Part shown: positions 1 through 9,048 of the stretch, one piece after another
Numbering within the stretch: the first letter of the stretch is position 1
Layout: each line of letters starts with the position of its first letter
DNA from: an uncultured Lachnospiraceae bacterium
Lineage (GTDB): Bacteria > Bacillota > Clostridia > Lachnospirales > Lachnospiraceae
Reading direction: 5' to 3'
DNA: 64,000 nt
Assembly: GCA_900542015.1 (NCBI GenBank)
Contig: UQLY01000010.1
Coordinates: 39,330-103,329, forward strand
The notes under the pieces: model-generated
Database searches by the model: none
What the model was told of the DNA's origin: nothing
Seen by the model: the letters and a program-made list of their open reading frames with translations, nothing else
Position numbers and translations under genes: made by a program

Positions 1-368
1 CCGAAATCGCCAAGGGGCGTCTCGGGCGTAAAGGAATCGTCCAGAGGCTTTGCAGAATCGTTGATATAGACCTTGCCGTCCAGGATCGTTACGGTTTCGC
101 CCGGAAGTCCGATGATCCGCTTGATATACAGGACGGATTCGTCGTCGGGGTATTTAAAAATAATGATATCGTATCTTTGGGGAACTCCCGTCTTGTAGGC
201 AAGCCGGTTCCCGATGATACGGTCCCCAGTCATAATGGTATTTTCCATGGATTCGGAAGGAATCTGGGCGTTTACGATCAGGTAAGTATCCATCAGCCAG
301 ACCAGAGCGATTACCACCACAAACAGGATCACATAATCCAACAGCTCGCGTATGATTTTCTTTTTCAT
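1..368 (-). CDS. lepB: Signal peptidase I, C-terminus cut off by window edge
   Basis: This membrane-anchored serine protease removes signal peptides from exported proteins. The reverse strand reads from an ATG at 368 into a short basic start, one membrane segment (about residues 10-30), then the SESM motif with the catalytic Ser and later the KRIIGLPGE motif with the catalytic Lys. The start has an AAGGAAG ribosome site, and a TATAAT -10 lies at 403-408 on the minus strand. About 122 residues are visible and the remaining catalytic domain lies outside the window. It is transcribed divergently from the phosphatase-protease gene at 576. The family call is secure; which of several paralogous signal peptidases it is cannot be told. 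Confidence 0.93.
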   Translation of the reverse strand, partial: MKKKIIRELLDYVILFVVVIALVWLMDTYLIVNAQIPSESMENTIMTGDRIIGNRLAYKTGVPQRYDIIIFKYPDDESVLYIKRIIGLPGETVTILDGKVYINDSAKPLDDSFTPETPLGDF

Positions 369-575
369 AGAGTTTCTTCCTTGCAAAATTTGTGCTATTC
401 TCATTATACGGATGCCAGGGTCAAAAGGTCGAAACCTACATGAGGTTGCGAATATTGGGCAGGATTGTGGGAGTGCATAGCACGGAACAATCCGCAGGCA
501 TCATAGTTGGGGCTTTTGCCCCAACATCATTATACAGGGCAAAAACCGACAGGACAAGGGAAAAGAGGAAAACAA

Positions 576-2120
576 ATGTATCGTTATGTGCTTTTTGATT
601 TGGACGGGACGCTGACCGATCCGAAAGAGGGAATCTGCAAGTCCGTGCAATACGCTTTAATCGCGCAGCATATAGAAGAACCGGATTTGGACAGGCTGGA
701 GCCGTTTATCGGTCCGCCTCTTGCGGAAAGCTTTCGCGAGTTTTACGGAATGAATGAGGAACAGGTAAAACAGGCTGTCGCCAAGTTTCGGGAACGGTTT
801 GAAACGGTGGGCATTTATGAGAACGAATTGTACCCCGGCATGGATCGGTTTCTTGCGGGGCTGCAAAAGAAGGGCGTCCATCTTGCCGTTGCTTCCAGCA
901 AGCCCCGGGAATTTGTGGAAAAGGTGCTGACGCATTTTGGGATACGCAGGTATTTTGAAGTGGTGGCGGGCAGCGAAAAGGACGGCAGGAAGGTAGAAAA
1001 AACCGACGTTATGCGGGAGGCGCTGGGCAAACTGTTTTCCATACCGGAAGAAGAGGTGGAAAAGGGGCTTGCGGCTGACGTTTTGATGGTGGGCGACCGG
1101 AAATTCGACGTGCTGGGAGCAAAGGCGTTTTCCATAGACAGCGCGGCGGTTTCCTACGGGTATGCGCTGGACGGGGAGCTGGAAGAAGCGGGCGCGGACT
1201 ATATCACGGACAATCTGGAGGAGCTTTGGACCATCATTACCGGAGAAAGAGCCCCGGGAGGCGGCGCTTACGGGCAGAGAGCGGAAAAGGTCCCGGCGCT
1301 GCAAAAGAGCCTTCGGATTTTATCTCCGATCGTCTATGATTATGTATTGACCCTGGTTGTGGTATTGTTGTTAAGCTGGGGCTTCCGGCTTCTGACGGGA
1401 GGAGCCCGGGCGGAAGGGACGCCGTTTCAAAACAGCCTGTTTGCCGATGCTTCGGAAATGATTTCGGCGATTTTCCAGGCGGTTGCCTCTTTGGCAGGGA
1501 TTGCTTTGTTTTCCCGCATGTACCGGAAGGAAAAATATCAGCCCATTTCGCATGTGGTCAAAAGAAGAAACGACAGGTGGCTGTTGAAACAGAGCGGTTT
1601 CCTTGCGGGATTGTCCGTATGCCTCGCGCTGTTTTTGAATATGGCGATTTCTTATCTGAATTTTTCCTCCGTTTCCGCTTCCTATGAAAAAGCGGCGAAT
1701 ATCCAGTATTCGCTTCCCCTTGCCGCGGGTTTGCTCGTCTACGGGATCATTGCGCCCATTGAGGAGGAGCTTGTTTTCCGGGGGCTTGTATACGGCAGGA
1801 TGAGGAAGTATTTTCCCGCAGTGGCTGCAATTCCCGTTTCGGCGCTGTTATTTGGGGCGTATCACGGAAATCTGGTGCAGCTTATCTATGCGTTTTGCAT
1901 GGGATGTCTTCTGGCGTGGGCGTTTGAACGCTACAAGGACATAAAGGCGTCCGTACTGGTACATGCGGCAGCGAACCTTGCGGTTTATACGGTCAGCAGC
2001 GTGCCGGCGATCAGGCAAAGCGTCTTTTCGCCCCGGGGTTTCGCGGTTACCGGGATTTTAACCGCCGTCTTTGCCGCCTGTCTTGCTTGCCAAAATATTC
2101 TGAAAATTAAATATAAATAA
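576..2120 (+). CDS. HAD phosphatase fused to a CPBP (CAAX) intramembrane protease
   Basis: The first 220 or so residues are a HAD-family phosphatase of the phosphoglycolate phosphatase type: the nucleophile motif DLDGTLTDP is near residue 8, there is an SSKP motif, and VGDRKFDV is the acidic motif. From about residue 255 the protein becomes membrane-spanning and ends in a CPBP protease domain with EEELVFRG, a GAYHGN histidine motif and VLVHAAAN as the last metal-binding motif. The start at 576 is preferred over an upstream in-frame ATG at 507 because AAGAGGA sits just before it and the HAD fold begins there. Both halves look catalytically intact. HAD and CPBP proteins are normally separate, so the joint function (perhaps dephosphorylation plus prenyl-protein or bacteriocin-type proteolysis at the membrane) is unknown. 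Confidence 0.85.
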   Translation: MYRYVLFDLDGTLTDPKEGICKSVQYALIAQHIEEPDLDRLEPFIGPPLAESFREFYGMNEEQVKQAVAKFRERFETVGIYENELYPGMDRFLAGLQKKGVHLAVASSKPREFVEKVLTHFGIRRYFEVVAGSEKDGRKVEKTDVMREALGKLFSIPEEEVEKGLAADVLMVGDRKFDVLGAKAFSIDSAAVSYGYALDGELEEAGADYITDNLEELWTIITGERAPGGGAYGQRAEKVPALQKSLRILSPIVYDYVLTLVVVLLLSWGFRLLTGGARAEGTPFQNSLFADASEMISAIFQAVASLAGIALFSRMYRKEKYQPISHVVKRRNDRWLLKQSGFLAGLSVCLALFLNMAISYLNFSSVSASYEKAANIQYSLPLAAGLLVYGIIAPIEEELVFRGLVYGRMRKYFPAVAAIPVSALLFGAYHGNLVQLIYAFCMGCLLAWAFERYKDIKASVLVHAAANLAVYTVSSVPAIRQSVFSPRGFAVTGILTAVFAACLACQNILKIKYK

Positions 2121-2122
2121 TA

Positions 2123-2147
2123 AAATTGTCAAATTATCAGACAATTT
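2123..2147 (+). terminator. Weak AT-rich hairpin after the phosphatase-protease gene
   Basis: AAATTGTC and GACAATTT form an 8-bp stem with a 9-nt loop right after the stop codon. There is only a broken T tract, so termination would be weak; the element could equally be an operator just upstream of the gltB promoter. Confidence 0.35.
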
Positions 2148-2161
2148 CTAAAAATTTCTAC

Positions 2162-2190
2162 TTTACAAGTTGAAAAAATGGGTGTATAGT
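2162..2190 (+). promoter_or_regulatory. Sigma-A promoter of gltBD
   Basis: TTTACA (2162-2167) and TATAGT (2185-2190) are separated by exactly 17 bp, about 45 bp before the gltB start codon. No clear nitrogen-regulator operator was recognised around it. Confidence 0.7.
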
Positions 2191-2237
2191 AACATCACGA
2201 ACGCAAAAGCTGGATAACCCCAGAAAGGAGATTTAAC

Positions 2238-5200
2238 ATGTTTGACGCAAAGTTAGATATGCCCAAGCCTCCCCTTTACCGGGAAGAATTTGAGCATGAC
2301 AACTGCGGGATCGGCGCCTGTGTGAATATCAACGGGACCAAGAGCCGCGCCACAGTTGAGAACGCATTGAAGATTGTAGAAAATTTAGAGCACAGAGCCG
2401 GCAAAGACGCCGAGGGTAAGACGGGTGACGGAGTAGGAATCCTGACACAGGTTTCTCATAAATTCTTCACAAAGGTCGCAAAAACCCTCGGTATTTTTTT
2501 GGGCGATGAAAGAGAATACGGCGTAGGTATGTTTTTCTTCCCGCAGGATGAATTACAGAAGAACCAGGCGAAAAAGATGTTTGAGATCATTGTGGAAAAG
2601 GAAGGTCTCAGTTTCTTAGGCTGGAGAGAAGTGCCTACGGTTCCCTCCGTTTTGGGGCATAAGGCGGTGGAGTGTATGCCCTGCATCATGCAGGCGTTTA
2701 TCAAAAAGCCCGCCGACGTGGAAAAAGGGCTGGAATTTGACCGCAAGCTGTATATCGTAAGGCGTATTTTTGAACAGTCTACGGATTCTACCTATGTGGT
2801 TTCTTTAAGCAGCCGTACCATCGTATATAAAGGAATGTTTCTGGTCGGGCAGCTTCGCACCTTCTTCTGCGATCTGCAGGATGAGGATTATGAATCGGCG
2901 ATTGCCATTGTGCATTCCCGTTTCTCCACCAATACCAATCCCAGTTGGGAGAGAGCCCATCCCAACAGATTTATCGTACACAACGGCGAGATCAACACGA
3001 TCCGGGGCAACGCGGATAAGATGCTGGCGCGTGAAGAAAATATGGAATCCGTTCACTTGAAAGGACAGCTTCATAAAATCCTTCCGGTGATCAACGCGTC
3101 CGGTTCCGACTCGGCAATGCTTGACAATACCCTGGAATTTCTTGTCATGAGCGGAATGCCCCTGCCCCTTGCGGTTATGATTACCATTCCGGAGCCCTGG
3201 GCGAATAACAAGACCATGAGCCAGGATAAGAAAGACTTTTATCAATATTATGCGACCATGATGGAGCCCTGGGACGGACCCGCTTCCATTCTGTTTTCCG
3301 ACGGCGATCTGATGGGCGCGGTACTGGACCGCAACGGGTTACGTCCCTCCCGTTATTATATTACCGACGACGGTCAGGTGATTCTTTCTTCCGAGGTGGG
3401 TGTGCTTCCCATTGATCCTACCAAAATCGTAAAGAAAGAAAGACTTCATCCGGGCAAGATGCTGTTGATCGATACCGTTAAGGGAGAGGTTATCGACGAC
3501 GACCATCTGAAACAGTCCTATGCGAGCAAGCAGCCTTACGGCGAATGGCTGGATTCCAATCTGGTAGAACTGCACGATCTGAAGATCCCCAACGTGAGAG
3601 TGCCGGAATTTACCTATGAAGAAAGACAACGGATGCAGAAAGCGTTCGGCTATACCTACGACGAATTGAAGCAGACCATTCTGCCTATGGCGAAGAACGG
3701 TTCCGAGGCAATCGCAGCAATGGGCGTGGATACGCCGCTGCCGGTATTGAGCAAATCAAAACACCCGTTGTTTAACTACTTTAAACAGTTGTTTGCACAG
3801 GTTACCAATCCGCCGATTGACGCGATCCGTGAAGAAGTGGTAACTTCTACGACCGTCTATGTGGGCAAGGACGGAAACCTGTTGGAAGAGAAACCCGAAA
3901 ACTGCAACGTATTAAAGGTACGCAACCCGATCCTGACCAATACGGATATTCTGAAAATTAAAAATATGAAGGCGGACGGCTTTAAGGTAGAAGTGGTTCC
4001 CATTACCTATTATAAAAACACCAGCCTGGAGAAAGCGATCGACCGTTTATTTGTGGAAGTGGACCGTATGTTCCGCGACGGAGCAAATATCCTGATCCTG
4101 TCCGACCGGGGCGTGGATGAGAACCATGTGGCAATTCCTTCCCTTTTGGCGGTTTCCGCATTGCAGCAGCATCTGGTAACGACCAAAAAGCGTACTTCCG
4201 TGGCGATCATTCTGGAATCCGCGGAGCCGAGAGAAGTGCACCACTTTGCAACCCTGTTGGGCTACGGCGCCTGCGCGATCAACCCTTATCTGGCGCAGGA
4301 ATCCATTAAGGAGCTGATCGACAACCGGATGTTGGATAAGGATTATTACGCGGCGGTCAACGATTATGACGACGCGGTGCTCCACGGCATTGTCAAGATC
4401 GCTTCCAAAATGGGTATTTCCACGATCCAGTCCTACCAGGGTTCTAAAATCTTTGAGGCGATCGGTTTGGACTATGATCTGGTCAACAAATATTTCAGCG
4501 GAACGGTCTGCCGTGTGGGCGGCATTACCATGGAGGATATCGAAAAGCAGGTGGATGAGCTGCATTCCATGGCGTTTGATCCGCTGGGACTGGAGACGGA
4601 TCTGTCCCTGGAAAGCCCGGGTCATCACAAGATGAGAAGCGGCGGGGACGAACACCTTTACAATCCCGAGACCATTCATTTGCTGCAGGAGTCCACGCGC
4701 CGGGGCGATTACAACATGTTTAAGCAGTATACGGCGTGCGTCAACGACGAGACCAGCATCAAGACCCTGAGAGGTCTGATGGACTTCAATTATCCGAAAA
4801 AAGGAATCCCCATCGAGCAGGTGGAAAGCGTGGATTCCATTGTGAAGCGGTTTAAGACCGGCGCCATGTCCTACGGTTCCATTTCCAAGGAGGCGCACGA
4901 ATGCCTTGCCATCGCCATGAACAATCTGGGCGGCAAGTCCAATACCGGCGAAGGCGGAGAGGATCTGGAGAGACTTTCCGTAGGACCGGACGGTTTGAAT
5001 AAATGCTCTGCGATCAAACAGGTTGCATCGGGACGTTTCGGCGTTACCAGCAAATATCTGACCAGCGCGCAGGAAATCCAGATCAAGATGGCGCAGGGAG
5101 CAAAACCCGGCGAAGGCGGGCACCTGCCGGCGGGAAAGGTTTACCCGTGGATCGCAAAGACCCGTCACTCAACACCGGGCGTAGGTTTGATTTCCCCGCC

Positions 5201-6791
5201 GCCTCATCACGATATTTATTCCATCGAGGATTTGGCGCAGTTGATCTATGATTTGAAAAACGCCAATAAGGACGCAAGAATATCCGTAAAACTGGTTTCC
5301 GAAGCAGGCGTGGGCACTGTTGCCGCAGGCGTAGCGAAAGCGGGCGCGCAGGTAATCCTGGTTTCCGGTTATGACGGCGGTACGGGCGCGGCGCCCCGCA
5401 ACTCCATTCATAACGCGGGACTTCCCTGGGAGCTGGGACTTGCGGAGACGCACCAGACCCTGATCATGAACGGGCTCCGCAACAAGGTGCGTATTGAAAC
5501 GGACGGCAAGCTTATGAGCGGACGCGACGTTGTGATCGCAGCGCTGTTGGGTGCGGAGGAATACGGCTTTGCAACGGCTCCTTTGGTAACCATGGGCTGC
5601 GTCATGATGCGCGTGTGCAACCTGGATACCTGTCCGGTAGGCGTGGCGACCCAGAACCCGGAGCTTCGCAAGAGATTCTGCGGCAAACCGGAATACGTGG
5701 AAAACTTCATGCGTTTCATCGCCGAGGAAATGCGCGAATATATGGCGAAGCTGGGCGTTAGGACCATCGACGAGCTGGTTGGTCATACGGAGCTGTTAAA
5801 GGTAAAGGAAAACGTAGACGACAGATATGCGAAGATTGATTTAAGCAATATTTTAAATAACCCCTATGTGGGATCAAAGGAAAAGGTTACCTTCGATCCG
5901 AAGCAGGTATACGACTTCCGCCTGGAGAAAACGGTGGACGAAAGAGTGCTGTTAAAACAGCTTTCTAAGGCAATGGAGACCGGAGCCAAGAGAAGCATCG
6001 AAGTGGACGTGTCCAACACGGACAGAGCGTTCGGTACGATTTTAGGTTCGGAAATCACCAAGAAATTTTATAACACTCTTCCCGAGGATACCTACCGCGT
6101 GCTTTGCAACGGCGCGGGCGGACAGAGCTTCGGCGCGTTTATTCCCAAAGGACTGACCTTAGAGCTGGTGGGCGATTCCAACGACTACTTCGGCAAGGGC
6201 TTATCCGGCGGCAAGCTGATCGTTTATCCGCCCAAGGGAAGCAAATTCAAACAGGATGAAAACATTATCATCGGCAACGTGGCGTTATACGGAGCTACCA
6301 GCGGCAAAGCGTTTATCAACGGCGTCGCGGGAGAACGTTTCTGCGTCAGAAATTCCGGCGCCATCGCAGTTGTGGAAGGCTGCGGCGATCATGGCTGCGA
6401 GTATATGACCGGCGGACGCGCGGTAATCCTGGGCAAGGTGGGCAAAAACTTTGCGGCGGGTATGAGCGGCGGTATCGCTTATGTGCTGGACGAGGACAAC
6501 AGCCTTTATACAAAGGTCAATAAAGAAATGGTTTCTTCCTATGAAATCACATCAAAATATGATGTGCTGGAGTTAAAGGACCTGATCAACGAGCATGTAT
6601 CCTATACCAATTCCGAGAAGGGCAAGCTGATCTTGGAAAACTTCGGCGAATATCTGCCGAAATTTAAAAAGATCATCCCGCATGATTATGAGACGATGTT
6701 AAAAGCGATTGTCCAGATGGAAGAAAAAGGCATGAGCGCGGAACAGGCGCAGATCGAGGCGTTTTACGCCAACAAAAATAAGGAAGAGTAG
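2238..6791 (+). CDS. gltB: Glutamate synthase, large subunit
   Basis: This is the large subunit of glutamate synthase, which makes two glutamates from glutamine and 2-oxoglutarate. At 1517 residues it has full family length. The N-terminal glutamine amidotransferase domain begins at Cys23 in DNCGIG, which becomes the N-terminal nucleophile after removal of a short propeptide. The central and FMN-binding synthase domains follow (KPGEGGHLPAGKV, GYDGGTGAAPRNS), then the 3Fe-4S cluster cysteines in GCVMMRVCNLDTCPVG, and the C-terminal beta-helix (GXXG repeats) runs to about residue 1450. A strong GAAAGGAG precedes the ATG. It forms an operon with gltD 11 bp downstream. The annotation is secure. 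Confidence 0.98.
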   Translation: MFDAKLDMPKPPLYREEFEHDNCGIGACVNINGTKSRATVENALKIVENLEHRAGKDAEGKTGDGVGILTQVSHKFFTKVAKTLGIFLGDEREYGVGMFFFPQDELQKNQAKKMFEIIVEKEGLSFLGWREVPTVPSVLGHKAVECMPCIMQAFIKKPADVEKGLEFDRKLYIVRRIFEQSTDSTYVVSLSSRTIVYKGMFLVGQLRTFFCDLQDEDYESAIAIVHSRFSTNTNPSWERAHPNRFIVHNGEINTIRGNADKMLAREENMESVHLKGQLHKILPVINASGSDSAMLDNTLEFLVMSGMPLPLAVMITIPEPWANNKTMSQDKKDFYQYYATMMEPWDGPASILFSDGDLMGAVLDRNGLRPSRYYITDDGQVILSSEVGVLPIDPTKIVKKERLHPGKMLLIDTVKGEVIDDDHLKQSYASKQPYGEWLDSNLVELHDLKIPNVRVPEFTYEERQRMQKAFGYTYDELKQTILPMAKNGSEAIAAMGVDTPLPVLSKSKHPLFNYFKQLFAQVTNPPIDAIREEVVTSTTVYVGKDGNLLEEKPENCNVLKVRNPILTNTDILKIKNMKADGFKVEVVPITYYKNTSLEKAIDRLFVEVDRMFRDGANILILSDRGVDENHVAIPSLLAVSALQQHLVTTKKRTSVAIILESAEPREVHHFATLLGYGACAINPYLAQESIKELIDNRMLDKDYYAAVNDYDDAVLHGIVKIASKMGISTIQSYQGSKIFEAIGLDYDLVNKYFSGTVCRVGGITMEDIEKQVDELHSMAFDPLGLETDLSLESPGHHKMRSGGDEHLYNPETIHLLQESTRRGDYNMFKQYTACVNDETSIKTLRGLMDFNYPKKGIPIEQVESVDSIVKRFKTGAMSYGSISKEAHECLAIAMNNLGGKSNTGEGGEDLERLSVGPDGLNKCSAIKQVASGRFGVTSKYLTSAQEIQIKMAQGAKPGEGGHLPAGKVYPWIAKTRHSTPGVGLISPPPHHDIYSIEDLAQLIYDLKNANKDARISVKLVSEAGVGTVAAGVAKAGAQVILVSGYDGGTGAAPRNSIHNAGLPWELGLAETHQTLIMNGLRNKVRIETDGKLMSGRDVVIAALLGAEEYGFATAPLVTMGCVMMRVCNLDTCPVGVATQNPELRKRFCGKPEYVENFMRFIAEEMREYMAKLGVRTIDELVGHTELLKVKENVDDRYAKIDLSNILNNPYVGSKEKVTFDPKQVYDFRLEKTVDERVLLKQLSKAMETGAKRSIEVDVSNTDRAFGTILGSEITKKFYNTLPEDTYRVLCNGAGGQSFGAFIPKGLTLELVGDSNDYFGKGLSGGKLIVYPPKGSKFKQDENIIIGNVALYGATSGKAFINGVAGERFCVRNSGAIAVVEGCGDHGCEYMTGGRAVILGKVGKNFAAGMSGGIAYVLDEDNSLYTKVNKEMVSSYEITSKYDVLELKDLINEHVSYTNSEKGKLILENFGEYLPKFKKIIPHDYETMLKAIVQMEEKGMSAEQAQIEAFYANKNKEE

Positions 6792-6802
6792 GAGGAGCGA
6801 TC

Positions 6803-8296
6803 ATGGGAAAACCAACAGGATTTATGGATTATGAGCGCACGGTCAGCAAGTCCGAGGCGCCGAAAAGCAGAATCAAACATTTTAACGAGTTCCATACGTA
6901 TCTTCCGGAGGAAAAACAGAAACTGCAGGGAGCGCGCTGTATGGAGTGCGGCGTTCCTTTCTGTCAGGCAGGCATGATGATCTGCGGCATGGCTTCAGGC
7001 TGTCCTTTGCACAATCTGATACCGGAGTGGAACGATCTGGTGTATACAGGAAATTGGCAGCAGGCATATAACCGTCTGAAAAAGACTAATAACTTCCCGG
7101 AATTTACATCCAGAGTATGTCCGGCGCTTTGTGAAGCCGCATGTACCTGCGGCTTGAACGGGGACCCGGTGTCTACCAAGGAAAATGAACATGCGATTAT
7201 TGAAAAGGCTTATGAAGAAGGCTATGCACAGGCGAAGCCGCCGAGAGTCAGGACCGGTAAAAAGGTCGCTGTCATCGGCAGCGGTCCTTCGGGGCTTGCC
7301 TGCGCGGATCAGTTGAATAAAAGAGGACATCTGGTAACGGTATTTGAAAGAAGCGACAGGATCGGCGGTTTACTGATGTACGGAATCCCCAATATGAAGC
7401 TGGAAAAGCACGTGATTGACCGCAAGGTTAAGATCATGGAGGAAGAAGGCGTTACCTTTGTGACGAATGCAAATATCGGCAAAGACGTCAAAGCGTCTAA
7501 GATTCTTTCCGAGTTTGACCGGGTGGTGCTTTGCTGCGGCGCTTCCAATCCGAGAGATATCAACGCGCCCGGCAGGGATGCGAAAGGCATTTATTTTGCG
7601 GTGGACTTTTTGACTGCAAATACGAAGTCTTTGCTAAATTCCGAATTTAAGGATAAACAGTTCGTGGATACCAGGGGCAAAAACGTGGTCATCATCGGCG
7701 GCGGCGATACGGGCAACGACTGTGTGGGCACCTCTATCAGACACGGCGCAAAATCCGTGACCCAGCTTGAAATGATGCCGAAGGCTCCCGACGAAAGGGC
7801 GGAAAACAATCCCTGGCCCGAATGGCCGAAGGTCTGCAAGACCGACTACGGTCAGGAGGAGGCGATCGCCGTATACGGTCACGATCCCCGGATCTATGAG
7901 ACAACGGTTAAGGAATTTATCAAGGACAAAAACGGCAGCTTAAAGGGCGTAAAAACCGTAAAGCTGAGCTGGGAAAAAGACCCGGCGACAGGACGCATGA
8001 AAATGAGCGAAATCGAAGGCAGCGAACAGGTGCTGGACGCGGAAATCGTTCTCATAGCCGCAGGCTTTCTGGGCAGCCAGAAGTATGTGACGGACGCTTT
8101 TAAAGTAGAGGTCAACGAGCGTACCAATGTAAAAACGGAGAGCGGAAAATATAAGACGAATGTGGACAACGTGTTTACCGCAGGCGATATGCACAGAGGG
8201 CAGTCTCTGGTTGTCTGGGCGATCAGAGAAGGCCGCGAGGCGGCGAAAGCGGTAGACGAAAGCCTGATGGGTTATTCCAACCTGAACGTACAGTAA
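6803..8296 (+). CDS. gltD: Glutamate synthase, small subunit
   Basis: This subunit passes electrons from NAD(P)H through FAD and 4Fe-4S clusters to GltB. The N-terminal region has the cysteine motifs for two clusters (CMECGVPFC and CPALCEAAC), followed by the FAD-binding GSGPSG motif near residue 158 and an NAD(P)H-binding GGGDTGND motif near residue 300. Its length of 497 residues is typical. GGAGGAG lies before the ATG and the gene follows gltB at 11 bp, so the two are co-translated. No defects are seen. Confidence 0.97.
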   Translation: MGKPTGFMDYERTVSKSEAPKSRIKHFNEFHTYLPEEKQKLQGARCMECGVPFCQAGMMICGMASGCPLHNLIPEWNDLVYTGNWQQAYNRLKKTNNFPEFTSRVCPALCEAACTCGLNGDPVSTKENEHAIIEKAYEEGYAQAKPPRVRTGKKVAVIGSGPSGLACADQLNKRGHLVTVFERSDRIGGLLMYGIPNMKLEKHVIDRKVKIMEEEGVTFVTNANIGKDVKASKILSEFDRVVLCCGASNPRDINAPGRDAKGIYFAVDFLTANTKSLLNSEFKDKQFVDTRGKNVVIIGGGDTGNDCVGTSIRHGAKSVTQLEMMPKAPDERAENNPWPEWPKVCKTDYGQEEAIAVYGHDPRIYETTVKEFIKDKNGSLKGVKTVKLSWEKDPATGRMKMSEIEGSEQVLDAEIVLIAAGFLGSQKYVTDAFKVEVNERTNVKTESGKYKTNVDNVFTAGDMHRGQSLVVWAIREGREAAKAVDESLMGYSNLNVQ

Positions 8297-8361
8297 GCGC
8301 CGGATCATGAGAAATTTATTTAGTACTTCAAAGTAATAAAGCATTGTACAGTAAAAAAAAC

Positions 8362-8389
8362 TTTACATTTTGGTAAAATTGGGTATAAT
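8362..8389 (+). promoter_or_regulatory. Sigma-A promoter of the HPr-like gene
   Basis: TTTACA (8362-8367), a 16-bp spacer and a consensus TATAAT (8384-8389) lie about 100 bp before the small HPr-like gene. It lies downstream of the gltD stop, so the small gene can be transcribed separately from gltBD. Confidence 0.75.
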
Positions 8390-8490
8390 TGCTATCAACA
8401 AAGGAAATGCTAATATCTGACAGAAATGACACCATATGGAAGCAAGTTGTGTAATATGGTGTATGAGGAGTATGAAAGGTGGCTTTTATC

Positions 8491-8718
8491 ATGACAGAAC
8501 GTAAAGTATTTATGGGTCCTGAAGAGGCAAGGGAATTGGTACAAATTGCATCCAAATGTGATTTTGACATTGATATTTCTTATAACCGTTATACAGTAGA
8601 TGCAAAATCCATTTTAGGAGTTCTTGCATTGGACTTCTCTAAGGTTTTAACCATTTCCTATAATGGGATCAGTGAAGAGCTGGAGAATTTCTTATCCAGA
8701 TTTGCAATGGCGTGCTAA
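8491..8718 (+). CDS. HPr-like protein without the active-site histidine
   Basis: This 75-residue protein aligns along the HPr fold: a region resembling the HPr helix (EARELVQIASK), then DIDISYNRYTVDAKSILGVLAL, matching the HPr strand and the segment around regulatory Ser46 (KSILG). At the place of the phosphorylated His15 there is a Gly (FMGPEE). It therefore cannot act as a PTS phosphocarrier in the usual way, but it keeps the Ser that HPr kinase modifies, as in the Bacillus protein Crh. The ATG at 8491 follows AAAGGTGG; a GTG at 8479 with GAGGAG before it is an alternative that adds four residues. It has its own promoter and terminator. A regulatory role in carbon control is an inference. 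Confidence 0.75.
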   Translation: MTERKVFMGPEEARELVQIASKCDFDIDISYNRYTVDAKSILGVLALDFSKVLTISYNGISEELENFLSRFAMAC

Positions 8719-8742
8719 GATAGGCAAAAGTTATTGAGTAAG

Positions 8743-8775
8743 ACTCCCTCCAGGGTATTCCCGGGGGGAGTTTTT
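8743..8775 (+). terminator. Rho-independent terminator of the HPr-like gene
   Basis: ACTCCC (8743-8748) pairs with GGGAGT (8766-8771), with further C/G pairs inside, and a TTTTT run follows at once. Confidence 0.85.
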
Positions 8776-8823
8776 GCTTTTTGCCGCAAAAGCCGCGACA
8801 GGCGATGATACGGAGGTTATGCA

Positions 8824-8925
8824 ATGAACGGTCTTGGTTATACGCCGATATGCAGCAGTAGTTGCCTTTTAAAAAGACATGAAATACTCTTTAACGGGAT
8901 TACTGCGCCCATTTTTAGGATGTAA
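8824..8925 (+). CDS. 33-residue leader ORF upstream of the MFS exporter
   Basis: A short ORF (begins MNGLGYTPICSSSCLLKRHE, ends APIFRM) starts 7 nt after a perfect GGAGG (8812-8816) and ends with TAA. It resembles no protein family known to me. Its last third overlaps the first arm of a 12-bp stem (8895-8906 with 8950-8961), and the second arm of that stem can also pair with the ribosome site of the exporter. This layout is the one expected of a leader peptide whose translation controls the downstream gene. That it is translated is an inference from the strong ribosome site. Confidence 0.55.
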   Translation: MNGLGYTPICSSSCLLKRHEILFNGITAPIFRM

Positions 8926-9045
8926 TTTTTTTGACCGCATTATAAAAAAGCAGTAATTCCGAAAGGCTTCATCTTTTTCCGGTAAGAAAACCGGCAGGAG
9001 AAGAGCCTTTTTTTGATGCAAAAATAACGAAAAAAGGAGTTACTG
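8895..9045 (+). promoter_or_regulatory. Predicted attenuator with alternative stems before the MFS gene
   Basis: Segment 1 (8895-8906, inside the leader ORF) pairs over 12 bp with segment 2 (8950-8961). Segment 2 also pairs over 10 bp, with one G-U, with segment 3 GGAGTTACTG (9036-9045), which contains the Shine-Dalgarno of the exporter at 9049. The two pairings exclude each other. A ribosome moving through segment 1 would free segment 2 to mask the Shine-Dalgarno, while a ribosome halted early in the leader would let 1 pair with 2 and open it. Seen: the complementarity. Inferred: the switching. Confidence 0.6.
8962..9014 (+). terminator. Terminator hairpin inside the MFS leader
   Basis: AAAGGCT (8962-8968) pairs with AGCCTTT (9004-9010), with an inner CCGGT/ACCGG stem, and the outer stem runs into seven Ts. 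It ends before the exporter gene, so part of the transcripts would stop here unless readthrough occurs. It belongs to the leader system described at 8895. Confidence 0.75.
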
Positions 9046-9048
9046 TTT

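Noticed and set aside
4047..5168. A 373-residue minus-strand open frame inside gltB
   Set aside because: gltB is unmistakable over this stretch and the antisense frame has no recognisable domain or ribosome site.
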